DNA of 21,517 nucleotides from Treponema sp. (GTDB taxonomy: Bacteria > Spirochaetota > Spirochaetia > Treponematales > Breznakiellaceae). Positions 1-7,630 of this stretch are shown piece by piece. The notes beneath the pieces are model-generated. The model saw only the letters and a program-made list of their open reading frames with translations. It was not told where the DNA came from and searched no databases. The position numbers and the translations under genes were made by a program. The stretch is from the NCBI GenBank assembly GCA_009784995.1, contig WQXE01000014.1, forward strand, positions 1 to 21,517, written 5' to 3'. Numbering within the stretch: the first letter of the stretch is position 1; each line of letters begins with the position of its first letter.

Positions 1-55
1 CGGATTCTTTTATTAATTTTTTTATTTCTTCTATTTTATTGTTAAGATCGTTCAT
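1..55 (-). CDS. accA: Acetyl-CoA carboxylase carboxyltransferase subunit alpha, N-terminal 18 codons only
   Basis: Only the first 18 codons lie in the window; the gene runs off the left edge. The visible peptide begins MNDLNNKIEEIKKLIKES, a charged helix like the N-terminal helix of AccA proteins. The ATG overlaps the accD TGA as an ATGA junction (55-52), and an AAGGAG ribosome-binding site lies seven bases upstream inside accD, which suggests translational coupling. AccA and AccD together form the carboxyltransferase that moves the carboxyl group from biotin to acetyl-CoA. The call rests mainly on position directly behind accD. A search of the flanking sequence would settle it. Confidence 0.72.
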   Translation of the reverse strand, partial: MNDLNNKIEEIKKLIKES

Positions 56-876
56 GAAAGACTCCTTGCTGCTTCGTTGTTAAAACTGTCGGTTTTGTGA
101 AGATCGATAAGCGCCGATATAACTTTTCTCTGTTCACTTCGCTTAACGATAGTATCGACAAAACCTTTTTCCAGCTGAAACTCCGACCTTTGAAATCCTT
201 CGGGGAGGCTTTGCCTGATCGTACCCTCGATAACGCGCGGTCCCGCGAAACCGATTAAAGCGCCGGGTTCCGCCATAATAACGTCAGCTAACATCGCGAA
301 AGAAGCGGTAACTCCGCCTGTAGTAGGATCGCAAAGCATGACAAAATACGGCACACCGGCTTTTGAAAGCTCTGCTGCCGCGCTGGATGTCTTTGCCATT
401 TGTAAAAGAGAAAAAATCCCTTCCTGCATTCTGGCTCCGCCCGATGTTGTAAAAATTAACACAGGTTTTTTTTCTTCGGCTCCTTTAAGAATCGCTCGGG
501 CTACTTTTTCGCCAACAACCGATCCCATTGAGCCGCCCATAAAATTAAATGACATAGCTCCAATAATTATTGGTTTTCCTTCGATTGTACAGCTTCCTGT
601 AATAACGGCTTCTTTCATTTTCGCTTTAGCTTCCGCTACAGATAACTTTTCTTCATAGCCGCTAAGATCAATAGGATTGAGTGAGCGTAAATTACCAGAA
701 AACTCGACAAAGCTGCCTTCGTCGGCAAGATACGCGATACGCTCCATAGGTTCCATTTTGTAATGAAAGCCGCATCCCGTGCATGTATTTAAAGCCGCGC
801 TTACTTCTTCTTTTTTATAAGGGATACCGCACTGCGGACAAACTTCGTTATCTGCTTTTTTTTCTTTATCTGCCAT
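52..876 (-). CDS. accD: Acetyl-CoA carboxylase carboxyltransferase subunit beta
   Basis: This is the zinc-binding half of the cytosolic carboxyltransferase, which makes malonyl-CoA with AccA. A four-cysteine zinc ribbon sits at the N-terminus (C13, C16, C32, C35). The crotonase-fold core follows, with the family signatures GGSMGSVVGEK, TTSGGARMQEG and DPTTGGVTASFAMLADV. I chose ATG 876 (274 aa) rather than the in-frame TTG at 882, because an AAGGAAG ribosome-binding site at 884-890 is correctly spaced only for the ATG. The start overlaps the end of accC by 11 bases and the stop overlaps accA as ATGA, so accC-accD-accA are probably co-translated. Length and motifs are normal for the family. 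Confidence 0.96.
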   Translation of the reverse strand: MADKEKKADNEVCPQCGIPYKKEEVSAALNTCTGCGFHYKMEPMERIAYLADEGSFVEFSGNLRSLNPIDLSGYEEKLSVAEAKAKMKEAVITGSCTIEGKPIIIGAMSFNFMGGSMGSVVGEKVARAILKGAEEKKPVLIFTTSGGARMQEGIFSLLQMAKTSSAAAELSKAGVPYFVMLCDPTTGGVTASFAMLADVIMAEPGALIGFAGPRVIEGTIRQSLPEGFQRSEFQLEKGFVDTIVKRSEQRKVISALIDLHKTDSFNNEAARSLS

Positions 877-2224
877 TTTCAACTTCCTTTTCTATTTGCG
901 CGTACCATGATGTTCCAAAATCACCGGAACGAAATACATTATGATTAATAATAAATCTTTGTCTTTCTATGTTTGTTTTAATTCCTTCGATAACAAGTTC
1001 ACGCAACGCCCTGTCCATACGCGCAAGAGCGTGATTTCTGTCAGTGCCATGTACAATAAGTTTCGCGACCATTGAATCATAATGAGGCGGAACAAAACAT
1101 CCGTTGTATAAAAATGAATCGAAGCGCACGCCGATGCCGCCCGGGATTTCAAGCCGTGTAATCGCGCCCGGAGTTAGAGCGTTTATCCTGCATTCAATTG
1201 ACCAGCCGTTCAATGTTATCGCGTTTGGATTTATCTCCATGCGACCTTCCGTACAGGCTAAGATTTGCTGACGGATAATATCAACATTTGTGACATATTC
1301 ACTTACAGGATGTTCTACCTGAACGCGGGCATTTACTTCCATAAAATAAAAATTATTACCGTCCGCTAAAAATTCGATAGTTCCGGCTCCGCGGTATTTT
1401 AATTCTTTAAACATTGGAACAGCGCCTGCAGCCATTGCCTTTCGCATTTTTTCAGTAACACCGGGTGAAGGACTTTCTTCGATTAACTTCTGATGATTTT
1501 TTTGTACCGTACAGTCTCTTTCACCTAACACCGCGACATTTCCGTTTCCGTCCGCAAGTATTTGCAATTCAACGTGGCGGGGGTTTTCAAGATATTTTTC
1601 TATAAATACAGTTCCGTCCGCGAAATTTGATTCCGCTTCACGGCTAGCGATACTGATATTTTCGGCAAGTTCTTCGCTCTTGCGGACAATTCTCATACCC
1701 TTGCCGCCGCCGCCTGCCGCGGCTTTTATAATTACAGGAAAGCCAAGTTTCATCGCGGCTTCTACTGCTTTACCGTCTTTCGCGTTTACCGCTCCTGTAC
1801 CGGGTGTAATGGGAAGCCCGTACTTTTGCGCGGTTTCTCTTGCTTTTACTTTGTCACCCAAAAGTTCAATTACATCTGGATCGGGTCCAATAAAAATAAT
1901 TCCATTTTCTTTAACAAGGCGGGCGAAAGCAGCGTTTTCAGAAAGAAAACCAACGCCGGGATGAATCGCTTCGCTATTTGTATTAAGCGCCGCCATAACA
2001 ATGTTTTGCATAACAAGATAACTTTTTGAAGAAGGAGCTGGACCTATACAGACCGCTTTGTCTGCCAATCGTACATGAAGATTATCTTTATCCGCTTCGG
2101 AATACACAGCTACTGTTTCTATACCCATTTCCCGGCAGGTACGAATAACACGTACGGCAATTTCTCCGCGGTTGGCAATTAAAATTCGTTTTACACCTGC
2201 TTGCGGTTTATTTTTGTTCAACAA
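866..2224 (-). CDS. accC: Acetyl-CoA carboxylase, biotin carboxylase subunit
   Basis: This ATP-grasp enzyme carboxylates the biotin carried by AccB, using bicarbonate and ATP. The N-terminal domain begins RILIANRGEIAVRVIRTCRE. The glycine-rich ATP loop GGGGKGM is at residues 171-177, and the C-terminal part has NARVQVEHPVSE. At 452 aa it is close to the usual length of about 447. No ATG is available near the N-terminus: translation appears to start at tandem TTG codons (2224 or 2221), preceded by GGAG at 2231-2234. This gives a short extension ahead of the conserved core. It lies 16 bases behind accB and overlaps accD, in the order accB-accC-accD-accA. The TTG start may tune subunit ratios, which is inference. 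Confidence 0.97.
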   Translation of the reverse strand: MLNKNKPQAGVKRILIANRGEIAVRVIRTCREMGIETVAVYSEADKDNLHVRLADKAVCIGPAPSSKSYLVMQNIVMAALNTNSEAIHPGVGFLSENAAFARLVKENGIIFIGPDPDVIELLGDKVKARETAQKYGLPITPGTGAVNAKDGKAVEAAMKLGFPVIIKAAAGGGGKGMRIVRKSEELAENISIASREAESNFADGTVFIEKYLENPRHVELQILADGNGNVAVLGERDCTVQKNHQKLIEESPSPGVTEKMRKAMAAGAVPMFKELKYRGAGTIEFLADGNNFYFMEVNARVQVEHPVSEYVTNVDIIRQQILACTEGRMEINPNAITLNGWSIECRINALTPGAITRLEIPGGIGVRFDSFLYNGCFVPPHYDSMVAKLIVHGTDRNHALARMDRALRELVIEGIKTNIERQRFIINHNVFRSGDFGTSWYAQIEKEVENGR

Positions 2225-2240
2225 ACAAAACTCCTTTTGC

Positions 2241-2681
2241 CTAATTTCTTTTAACTGTAAAAAGTTCCTGTCCGTATTCTACAAGCTCTCCGCTTGACGC
2301 GTGGACTGCGACAATTTCGCAGTCAAATTCCGCTTCAAGATGATTCATCATTTTCATCGCTTCCAAAATACAAAGAGTTTGTCCTTTTTTAATTTTTGAT
2401 CCGATTTTTACAAAAGAAGGAGCGTCTGGGCTTGGAGAAGAATAAAAAGTCGCCACTATGGGGCTATTTATTTTTTCACCGTCACCGGAGGAAATACCAA
2501 GCCGCACTGAATGTTCTTCCGCGCTTTGCGCAGCCGAAGCTTTCGCGGCAGGCGCTTGAGCGACACCGCCAACAATATCTTTTCGCAGTACAAAACGTAC
2601 AGATCCATCGTTAAATTCAAGCTCTGAAATATTAGAAGAGTTGAACTTATCTACCATTGATAGGAAAAATTTGTCATCCAT
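2241..2681 (-). CDS. accB: Biotin carboxyl carrier protein of acetyl-CoA carboxylase
   Basis: This carrier holds the biotin that shuttles carboxyl groups between AccC and the AccA/AccD transferase. The C-terminal biotinyl domain (about residues 70-146) has the biotinylation motif EAMKM at 107-111, so K110 is the acceptor lysine. An N-terminal helical segment (1-35) and an Ala/Pro linker (40-55) precede it, the usual AccB layout; 146 aa is normal. The ATG at 2681 has a GAGGT ribosome-binding site (2688-2692) six bases away. Upstream lies a 135-base region full of stem-loops, including a near copy of this start region. That could matter for control, since accB expression is autoregulated in some bacteria. 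Confidence 0.96.
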   Translation of the reverse strand: MDDKFFLSMVDKFNSSNISELEFNDGSVRFVLRKDIVGGVAQAPAAKASAAQSAEEHSVRLGISSGDGEKINSPIVATFYSSPSPDAPSFVKIGSKIKKGQTLCILEAMKMMNHLEAEFDCEIVAVHASSGELVEYGQELFTVKRN

Positions 2682-2699
2682 AAAATTACCTCACTTAAT

Positions 2700-2733
2700 G
2701 TCTGTCTATAAATGCAGAGCATTTTAGACAGAC
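2700..2733. repeat. Inverted repeat (hairpin A) in the accB leader
   Basis: The arms are 2700-2715 and 2719-2733. They pair over about 15 base pairs with a single one-base bulge and a three-base loop. On the accB transcript this stem-loop would end about 19 bases before the start codon, just upstream of the GAGGT ribosome-binding site. No T-run follows it on the minus strand, so it does not look like an intrinsic terminator. It could shape translation initiation or mRNA stability. Confidence 0.7.
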
Positions 2734-2746
2734 TACCTTAAAATAC

Positions 2747-2778
2747 GCATTTTCGCAACCTAAAGGTTGCTAAAATGC
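2747..2778. repeat. Inverted repeat (hairpin B) between fabV and accB
   Basis: The arms are 2747-2760 and 2765-2778: thirteen paired bases with one mismatch (2754/2771) around a four-base loop. It abuts hairpin C with no gap. On the minus strand it is followed by GTATTTTAA, a weak T-tract at best, so termination would be inefficient. The arm sequence GCATTTT also occurs in hairpin A. Confidence 0.7.
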
Positions 2779-2819
2779 TAGTGTCATCCATAAAGTAACC
2801 GACTTTATGGATGACACTA
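2779..2819. repeat. Perfect 18-bp inverted repeat (hairpin C) spanning the fabV stop codon
   Basis: The arms 2779-2796 and 2802-2819 are perfectly complementary around a five-base loop. The fabV TAG stop (2817-2819) lies inside the stem. There is no U-tract directly after it on the minus strand. The segment 2782-2800 matches 17 of 19 bases with the accB start region 2672-2690 in the same orientation. The stem therefore contains a decoy-like copy of the sequence around the accB start codon. Confidence 0.85.
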
Positions 2820-4022
2820 ATTATCCAGATTATAGTCAACATTTGCAACATCAAAACCATGCGCCTCAAGGAAGTCATGTTTAAATCCTTCAATGTCAGT
2901 TTCTGTAAATACATTCTCGGGGGTAATTATTTTCATTCGTTCCTCTACAGCTTTTTGAACATCGTCTCGCATTTCCCAATCGTCTATGCGGATGCGGTTT
3001 TCATTGTCTACAGGCACCTTTCCGTCAGCGGTAAAAAGGCGTTCACGGTAAAGGCGAGCGATTTGTTCGACGCAGCCTTCGTGAAGTCCCATGTCCTTCA
3101 TCACTTTAAAAAGACAGGTTATATACAAAGGAATGGTTGGAATTACAGCGCTGGAACGGGTGACTAAAGCTTTGTTCACAGAAACCCACGAGCCGCCGAT
3201 TTTTCCCTTAGCGGTAAAGTTATCGTTTATTTGGCGGCAAGCGCGTTCAAGGTCTTCTTTGGCTTTACCGATTGTTCCGTTTTTATAAATCGCCCATGAT
3301 GATTCTGGACCTATATATGTATAAGCGACTGCTTTAGTCTGAGGTGAAAGTAATCCTTCGCTTTCGAGCGCTTCCATCCACAATTCCCAATCTTCGCCGC
3401 CCATAACTTTAATGGTGTTAAGAATTTCTTCTTCTGTCGCGGGTTCAACATTTGTCGCGCTAAATGTTCCGTCCATTACATTTAATGTTTTGCCGGAGAA
3501 AGAGCCGCCAATAGGTTTTATCGCGGATTTATATAAAACACCGTCTTTAGGATCTGTTCTAACAGGAGAAGCAAGTGAATAAACAAACAAATCGATTTTC
3601 GCGGGAACACCAATTTTTTCCGCTGCCTGTTTAACTGCCTGTATTGTGGCGGCTTTTGTTTCGTTTGAGTAAGCGTCTCCGTTTAAAGTAATGGAAACAA
3701 GTTCCGCTTTTCGCGCTTCTTCGTCAAATGTTTTGTTGTTGTAATAACCGGGTGTGCCAGATCTTTTTTCTGATGGTTCGTTTTCAAATGATAACCCGAC
3801 AGTAGCGGCGCCGTAACCGAAGCCCGCGCAAATACGACTCGCGAGCCCGTATCCGTTTGAACAGCCTACAACCAAAACAAGTTTAGGCGCCGCGCATTGC
3901 GTGCCATCAACGGTTTTTAAATTCTTTTTTACATATTCAATTTGGTTTTTAACATTTTGTTCGCACCCTAACGGATGCGCGTTCAAACAAATGTTATTTC
4001 TAACCATAGGTTTTATCGACAT
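2817..4022 (-). CDS. fabV: FabV/Ter-type trans-2-enoyl-ACP (CoA) reductase
   Basis: This enzyme reduces trans-2-enoyl thioesters with NAD(P)H, the last step of each fatty-acid elongation round. The N-terminus MSIKPMVRNNICLNAHPLGC and the segments GCSNGYGLASR (53-63, nucleotide binding), YSLASPVRTDP and VMGGEDWELW are hallmarks of FabV/Ter. The catalytic Tyr-x8-Lys pair is present as Y246 and K255. At 401 aa it matches the usual length of about 397-400. The ATG at 4022 has AGGAG seven bases upstream. Ter proteins act on crotonyl-CoA in some anaerobes; the setting between fabZ and accB argues for a role in fatty-acid synthesis here. Substrate preference (ACP or CoA) cannot be read from the sequence. 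Confidence 0.95.
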   Translation of the reverse strand: MSIKPMVRNNICLNAHPLGCEQNVKNQIEYVKKNLKTVDGTQCAAPKLVLVVGCSNGYGLASRICAGFGYGAATVGLSFENEPSEKRSGTPGYYNNKTFDEEARKAELVSITLNGDAYSNETKAATIQAVKQAAEKIGVPAKIDLFVYSLASPVRTDPKDGVLYKSAIKPIGGSFSGKTLNVMDGTFSATNVEPATEEEILNTIKVMGGEDWELWMEALESEGLLSPQTKAVAYTYIGPESSWAIYKNGTIGKAKEDLERACRQINDNFTAKGKIGGSWVSVNKALVTRSSAVIPTIPLYITCLFKVMKDMGLHEGCVEQIARLYRERLFTADGKVPVDNENRIRIDDWEMRDDVQKAVEERMKIITPENVFTETDIEGFKHDFLEAHGFDVANVDYNLDN

Positions 4023-4040
4023 AAATTAACTCCTAAAAAA

Positions 4041-4067
4041 CTTTGCGTTCTTTGCGTTCTTTGCGTC
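4041..4067. repeat. Three tandem 9-bp units (CTTTGCGTT type) in the fabZ-fabV gap
   Basis: The units are 4041-4049, 4050-4058 and 4059-4067; only the last base of the third differs. A looser fourth copy follows. On the minus strand the units read AACGCAAAG. They fill most of the 67-base gap between fabZ and fabV. The CRCAAAG character recalls the inverted repeat between fabD and fabG. Confidence 0.8.
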
Positions 4068-4089
4068 TTGGCGTGAACTCTTCTCTTTA

Positions 4090-4503
4090 TCATCCAACCA
4101 AGCACATCCATTCGGCTTCGGCGGCAAGTTCATCACCGACATAAGCCTTACCCTGCTGTTTAATCATTTTTGGAGAAACACGCAAGTTTGTTATCTCGCT
4201 GCGCACTTCGTCGTTGGGACGAACCTGGCGGCGAAACTTTACTTTGTCCACTGTCGCCAAAAAGAAAAGCGATCCGTCACCCATTACGCCGAGCTTGCGA
4301 AGTCCCGCGCCGCCAGACTGAGCCATTGTTTCTACTAAAATTACACCGGGCACTACAGGGTATTCAGGAAAGTGTCCCTTAAAGAAAAATTCACTTTCCG
4401 CGAATACATGCTTCGCGACAATTTTTTCGTTTGAAGCTTCTACAATTTCATCTACAAATAAAAACGGTTCCCTGTGCGGTAACAATTTTTCTATTTCATT
4501 CAT
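4090..4503 (-). CDS. fabZ: 3-hydroxyacyl-ACP dehydratase
   Basis: This hotdog-fold enzyme dehydrates beta-hydroxyacyl-ACP to trans-2-enoyl-ACP, supplying FabV. The N-terminal LPHREPFLFVDEI and the active-site helix GHFPEYPVVPGVILVETMAQ are diagnostic. Catalytic H44 and E58 are both present. I use the ATG at 4503 (137 aa), because GGAGG at 4509-4513 is well placed for it; a longer reading from a TTG at 4515 would begin inside that ribosome-binding site. It lies 15 bases behind fabF. The next gene, fabV, is 67 bases downstream, across a small tandem repeat. Confidence 0.96.
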   Translation of the reverse strand: MNEIEKLLPHREPFLFVDEIVEASNEKIVAKHVFAESEFFFKGHFPEYPVVPGVILVETMAQSGGAGLRKLGVMGDGSLFFLATVDKVKFRRQVRPNDEVRSEITNLRVSPKMIKQQGKAYVGDELAAEAEWMCLVG

Positions 4504-4518
4504 ATCTTCCTCCAAATT

Positions 4519-5787
4519 TTATTTATATTTTCTAAAAACAACTACACCGTTATGTCCGCCAAAACCAAGCGAACCTGAAGCCGCGGCATTAATCTCGCCA
4601 TACTGAACTTTGTTGGGAACATAATCCAAATCACATTCAGGATCGGGATTGTCCAAATTGATCGTAGGCGGATAAAAACCGTCACGCATCGCGAGTATAC
4701 ATGTGATAGCTTCGATGCCGCCGGCTGCCGCGATACAATGACCGTGCATACCTTTTGTACTGGATACTTTCATTTTATAAGCGTGATCACCGAACGCGAT
4801 TTTTAACATTTTAGTTTCTGTAGGATCATTAATTTCTGTTGATGTACCGTGCGCGTTGTAGTACTGTATTTCTTCGGGTTTCATGTCAGCGTCGGCAAGC
4901 GCGTTTTTAACGGCGTTCGCTCCGCCGTTTCCTGAAGGATCAGGTGATGTTATGTGAAACGCGTCCGCTGTTCCGCCGTAACCCGCAAGTTCCGCGTGAA
5001 TTTTCGCGCCGCGCGCTTTCGCGTGTTCTTCGCTTTCTAAAATTAAAATGCCCGATCCTTCTCCGATTACAAATCCGTCTCTGTCCGCGTCAAACGGGCG
5101 CGACGCTTTTGTAGGTTCATTGCATCTTTTTGTAGAAAGCGCTTTTAACATTTGGAAACCGCCGATGGCGAACCCTGTAATTGCCGCTTCTGTTCCGCCG
5201 GAAATTACGACATCGCATCTTCCACTGCGAATTAAATCAAGAGCTTGCCCCAACGCATCTGTACCCGCGGCGCATGCTGTAACCTGAGTGTATGCGGGAC
5301 CTTTTGTGCCAAACATCATCGAAATATTTCCCGCGGCTTCGTTTGGAATCATCAAAGGAACTGTAAGAGGAAACATTCTTTTGGGACCATTATCAAATAA
5401 CTTTTTCATGGATTCCTGCACGACTTCAAATCCGCCGATACCATTACCCATCACTATACCTGTTTTTTCAGCGTTACATTTAACAGGTCTTTTACCTTCG
5501 GCGTCAACTTCACCCATTAAACCCGCGTCAATTAAAGCCTGCGCAGTCGCGGCCGCGGCAAGCTGGGTAAAACGCGCCATTTTTCTCGCGTCTTTTTTAT
5601 CTATCCATAAAGTAGGATCAAAATCTTTTACTTCACCGGCTATTGTTACATCAAAATCCGTGGTATCAAAACATGTAATCTGTCCGATGCCGCTTTTTCC
5701 TTCCTTTAACGCCGCGCAAAAATCTTCGACATTGCTGCCGATGGGAGAAATAATTCCCATTCCTGTTACTACCACTTTCTTTTTCAA
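4519..5787 (-). CDS. fabF: 3-oxoacyl-ACP synthase II (elongating condensing enzyme)
   Basis: This enzyme condenses malonyl-ACP with the growing acyl-ACP. The thiolase-fold N-terminus is VVVTGMGIISPIGSNVEDF. The Cys-His-His triad is C172 (in VTACAAGTDALGQA), H313 (in NAHGTSTE) and H350 (in KGMHGHC). The last motif usually reads KSMTGH, so the His at 348 in place of Thr is unusual but does not remove the catalytic His. At 422 aa it is slightly longer than typical, partly from a loop at about residues 93-106. Translation starts at TTG 5787 behind a strong GGAGGA site six bases away; no ATG lies nearby. It follows fabG by 29 bases, leaving no room for acpP. Confidence 0.96.
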   Translation of the reverse strand: MKKKVVVTGMGIISPIGSNVEDFCAALKEGKSGIGQITCFDTTDFDVTIAGEVKDFDPTLWIDKKDARKMARFTQLAAAATAQALIDAGLMGEVDAEGKRPVKCNAEKTGIVMGNGIGGFEVVQESMKKLFDNGPKRMFPLTVPLMIPNEAAGNISMMFGTKGPAYTQVTACAAGTDALGQALDLIRSGRCDVVISGGTEAAITGFAIGGFQMLKALSTKRCNEPTKASRPFDADRDGFVIGEGSGILILESEEHAKARGAKIHAELAGYGGTADAFHITSPDPSGNGGANAVKNALADADMKPEEIQYYNAHGTSTEINDPTETKMLKIAFGDHAYKMKVSSTKGMHGHCIAAAGGIEAITCILAMRDGFYPPTINLDNPDPECDLDYVPNKVQYGEINAAASGSLGFGGHNGVVVFRKYK

Positions 5788-5816
5788 AATATATCCTCCG
5801 ATTGTTGTTCAACGTT

Positions 5817-6551
5817 TTAGAAGAACATTCCGCCGTCAACAGGAAGCACCTGCCCAGTAATATATGAAGAATCGTCAGACGCGAAGAACAATACCGCTTT
5901 CGCGACATCATCCTGCTTTCCTGTACGTTTTAAAGGAATTACATCCATCATTTTTTTTCTGGCTTCTTCCGGAACTGCCGCTGTCATATCTGTTTCAATA
6001 TAACCGGGAGCTATCGCGTTAACGCGCACACTTCGTGACGCTACTTCGTTCGCGAGACTTTTTGTTACGGCAATTAAACCCGCTTTACTCGCGGCGTAAT
6101 TTGACTGTCCGCCGTTACCGTGAATGCCGATAACACTTGCCATGTTTATAATTGAACCTGAACGTTTCCTGATCATATCTCTCGCGACAGAACGCGCGAC
6201 AAAAAACGCCGCGGAAAGGTTTATGTCGATAACTTTTTGCCATTCATCTATGGACATTCTAAACGAAAGATTATCTTTTGTGATTCCCGCGTTATTAACA
6301 AGAACATCAAAGCCGCCTGAATCTTTTACAGCGTTATCAATAACTTCGTCTATCGAAGCGAGAGCGCTAAGATCCAACTGTATCCAGTGGAGTTTTCCTT
6401 TCGCGGCTTCTACTCTGGCGCTAAGATCTTCGGGGGTCATGTAATCCAATCCCCAAATTTCCGCGCCTTCCGCGATAAATAAATCAGCGATTGTTTTTCC
6501 GATTCCTCTTAACGCGCCTGTAATTAAAACTTTTTTTCCTTCCAGTCTCAC
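5817..6551 (-). CDS. fabG: 3-oxoacyl-ACP reductase
   Basis: This short-chain dehydrogenase reduces 3-oxoacyl-ACP with NADPH. The Rossmann motif TGALRGIG is at residues 11-18, NNAG at 86-89, and the catalytic tetrad is N111, S139, Y152 and K156. The C-terminus ends in the usual PVDGGMFF. The reading frame stays open back to 6608, but GTG 6551 is the likely start (244 aa, normal length): an AAGGAG site lies seven bases upstream of it and the conserved LEGKKVLITG begins straight after. The extra 19 codons upstream run through an inverted repeat and are probably not translated. It lies between fabD and fabF. Confidence 0.95.
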   Translation of the reverse strand: MRLEGKKVLITGALRGIGKTIADLFIAEGAEIWGLDYMTPEDLSARVEAAKGKLHWIQLDLSALASIDEVIDNAVKDSGGFDVLVNNAGITKDNLSFRMSIDEWQKVIDINLSAAFFVARSVARDMIRKRSGSIINMASVIGIHGNGGQSNYAASKAGLIAVTKSLANEVASRSVRVNAIAPGYIETDMTAAVPEEARKKMMDVIPLKRTGKQDDVAKAVLFFASDDSSYITGQVLPVDGGMFF

Positions 6552-6582
6552 AATCTTACTCCTTACATTTTCAATTTTATTT

Positions 6583-6668
6583 ACCACAAAGGAGCCAAAG
6601 TCGCACAAAGGTAAAAGAGAAGAAGATTTAAATCATCCTCCTTCGTGCGCCTTCTTCGACTTTGTGGT
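6583..6668. repeat. Imperfect 28-bp inverted repeat with CACAAAG ends between fabD and fabG
   Basis: The left arm is 6583-6610 and the right arm 6641-6668, separated by 30 bases. The outer nine bases (ACCACAAAG) match perfectly and the inner nine (CGCACRAAG) match in eight positions; the middle is degenerate. The right arm ends at the base next to the fabD stop codon. It occupies most of the 117-base fabD-fabG gap. It looks like a small dispersed palindromic element or a processing structure, not a terminator, as no T-run follows. Confidence 0.7.
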
Positions 6669-7613
6669 TTATATTCTCCCTATATCTTCTGCCGTACCCG
6701 CGGCAAGTATTGGTATTTCACTTCCTGTATCTTTCCACAAGCCTTGTAAAACTTTTCCGGGACCAACTTCAAAACAAACATCGATTCCGTATTCCGCGAC
6801 AGCGGCTTCTTCATCAACCCAGCGGACAGGACATGTAATTTGCTGTACCGCGAGTTTTTTCGCTTCCGCTCCTGAGCAAATCTTTTTACCTGTAACATTG
6901 GAAAATATTGTTATCGCGGGATCGCGGAAGTTTACTGTTTCAAGAACTTTTACAAAATCTGTTATTGAATCTGCCATAAGAGGCGAATGAAAAGGACCGG
7001 CTACTTGCAATCTTATAACACGTTTCGCTCCCGCTTCTTTAAAACGGTTCTGAGCTTCATCAAGCGCGGCGGCGGTTCCGCTTACAACAACCTGTTTGGG
7101 TGAATTGATGTTAGCCGCGTAAAGATCATTTAAACCGTCAGTATTCCATTGCCTGATTAATGTTTCTACCTGCGCGGGATCAAGTCCTACAACGGCCGCC
7201 ATGCCTGGCGCTGCCGAAATATCACCATCGCCGCGCAATTTGTCGGCGGCTTTTTGCATCGCCTCGCCTCTAATTTTTACAAGACGTATACAATCGGACA
7301 TTTCTATAATACCAGCGGAAACAAGCGCGGCGTATTCGCCAAGACTGAATCCAGCGCAAACAGAAGGAGTATAACCTTTTTCGCCAAGGAAAATCGCCGC
7401 CGCTAAATTGGCGACAGTTATCGCGGGCTGCGAAACATCAGTTCGTTTTAAAGTATCGGCATCAGACTGAAGAAGCTCTTTTACATCTTTACCAAGTATT
7501 TCAGACGCTGTATCAAAAAGGGAGCTTACAGCGGCTGACGATAATAAATCCATTGCCATACCTGAATATTGCGCTCCCTGCCCCGGAAATAAATACGCTG
7601 CATTTTTATACAT
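6669..7613 (-). CDS. fabD: Malonyl-CoA:ACP transacylase
   Basis: This enzyme transfers malonyl from CoA to acyl carrier protein, feeding FabH and FabF. The N-terminal FPGQGAQYSGMA, the nucleophile elbow GFSLGEYAA with S90, and the catalytic H209 in AGPFHSPLM are all present. The 314 aa are slightly above the usual 308 or so, with a short loop near residues 125-134. The ATG at 7613 is preceded by GAGGA at close spacing. It lies 33 bases behind fabH and is followed by the CACAAAG inverted repeat. Confidence 0.96.
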   Translation of the reverse strand: MYKNAAYLFPGQGAQYSGMAMDLLSSAAVSSLFDTASEILGKDVKELLQSDADTLKRTDVSQPAITVANLAAAIFLGEKGYTPSVCAGFSLGEYAALVSAGIIEMSDCIRLVKIRGEAMQKAADKLRGDGDISAAPGMAAVVGLDPAQVETLIRQWNTDGLNDLYAANINSPKQVVVSGTAAALDEAQNRFKEAGAKRVIRLQVAGPFHSPLMADSITDFVKVLETVNFRDPAITIFSNVTGKKICSGAEAKKLAVQQITCPVRWVDEEAAVAEYGIDVCFEVGPGKVLQGLWKDTGSEIPILAAGTAEDIGRI

Positions 7614-7630
7614 AAATCCTCATTTTCTTC

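Noticed and set aside
4041..4067. CRISPR-like array
   Set aside because: The units are only 9 bases long and directly tandem, with no spacers and no cas genes nearby.
5788..5816. Possible acpP between fabG and fabF
   Set aside because: Only 29 bases are available, far too few for an acyl carrier protein, and no DSL motif was found in neighbouring frames.
5288..5860. Long open frame on the plus strand opposite fabF
   Set aside because: It is antisense to a clear fabF gene with all catalytic residues, and its composition is that of a mirrored coding strand.
6552..6608. 19-codon upstream extension of fabG
   Set aside because: It reads through the CACAAAG inverted repeat. GTG 6551 has an ideal ribosome-binding site and the conserved N-terminus begins there.
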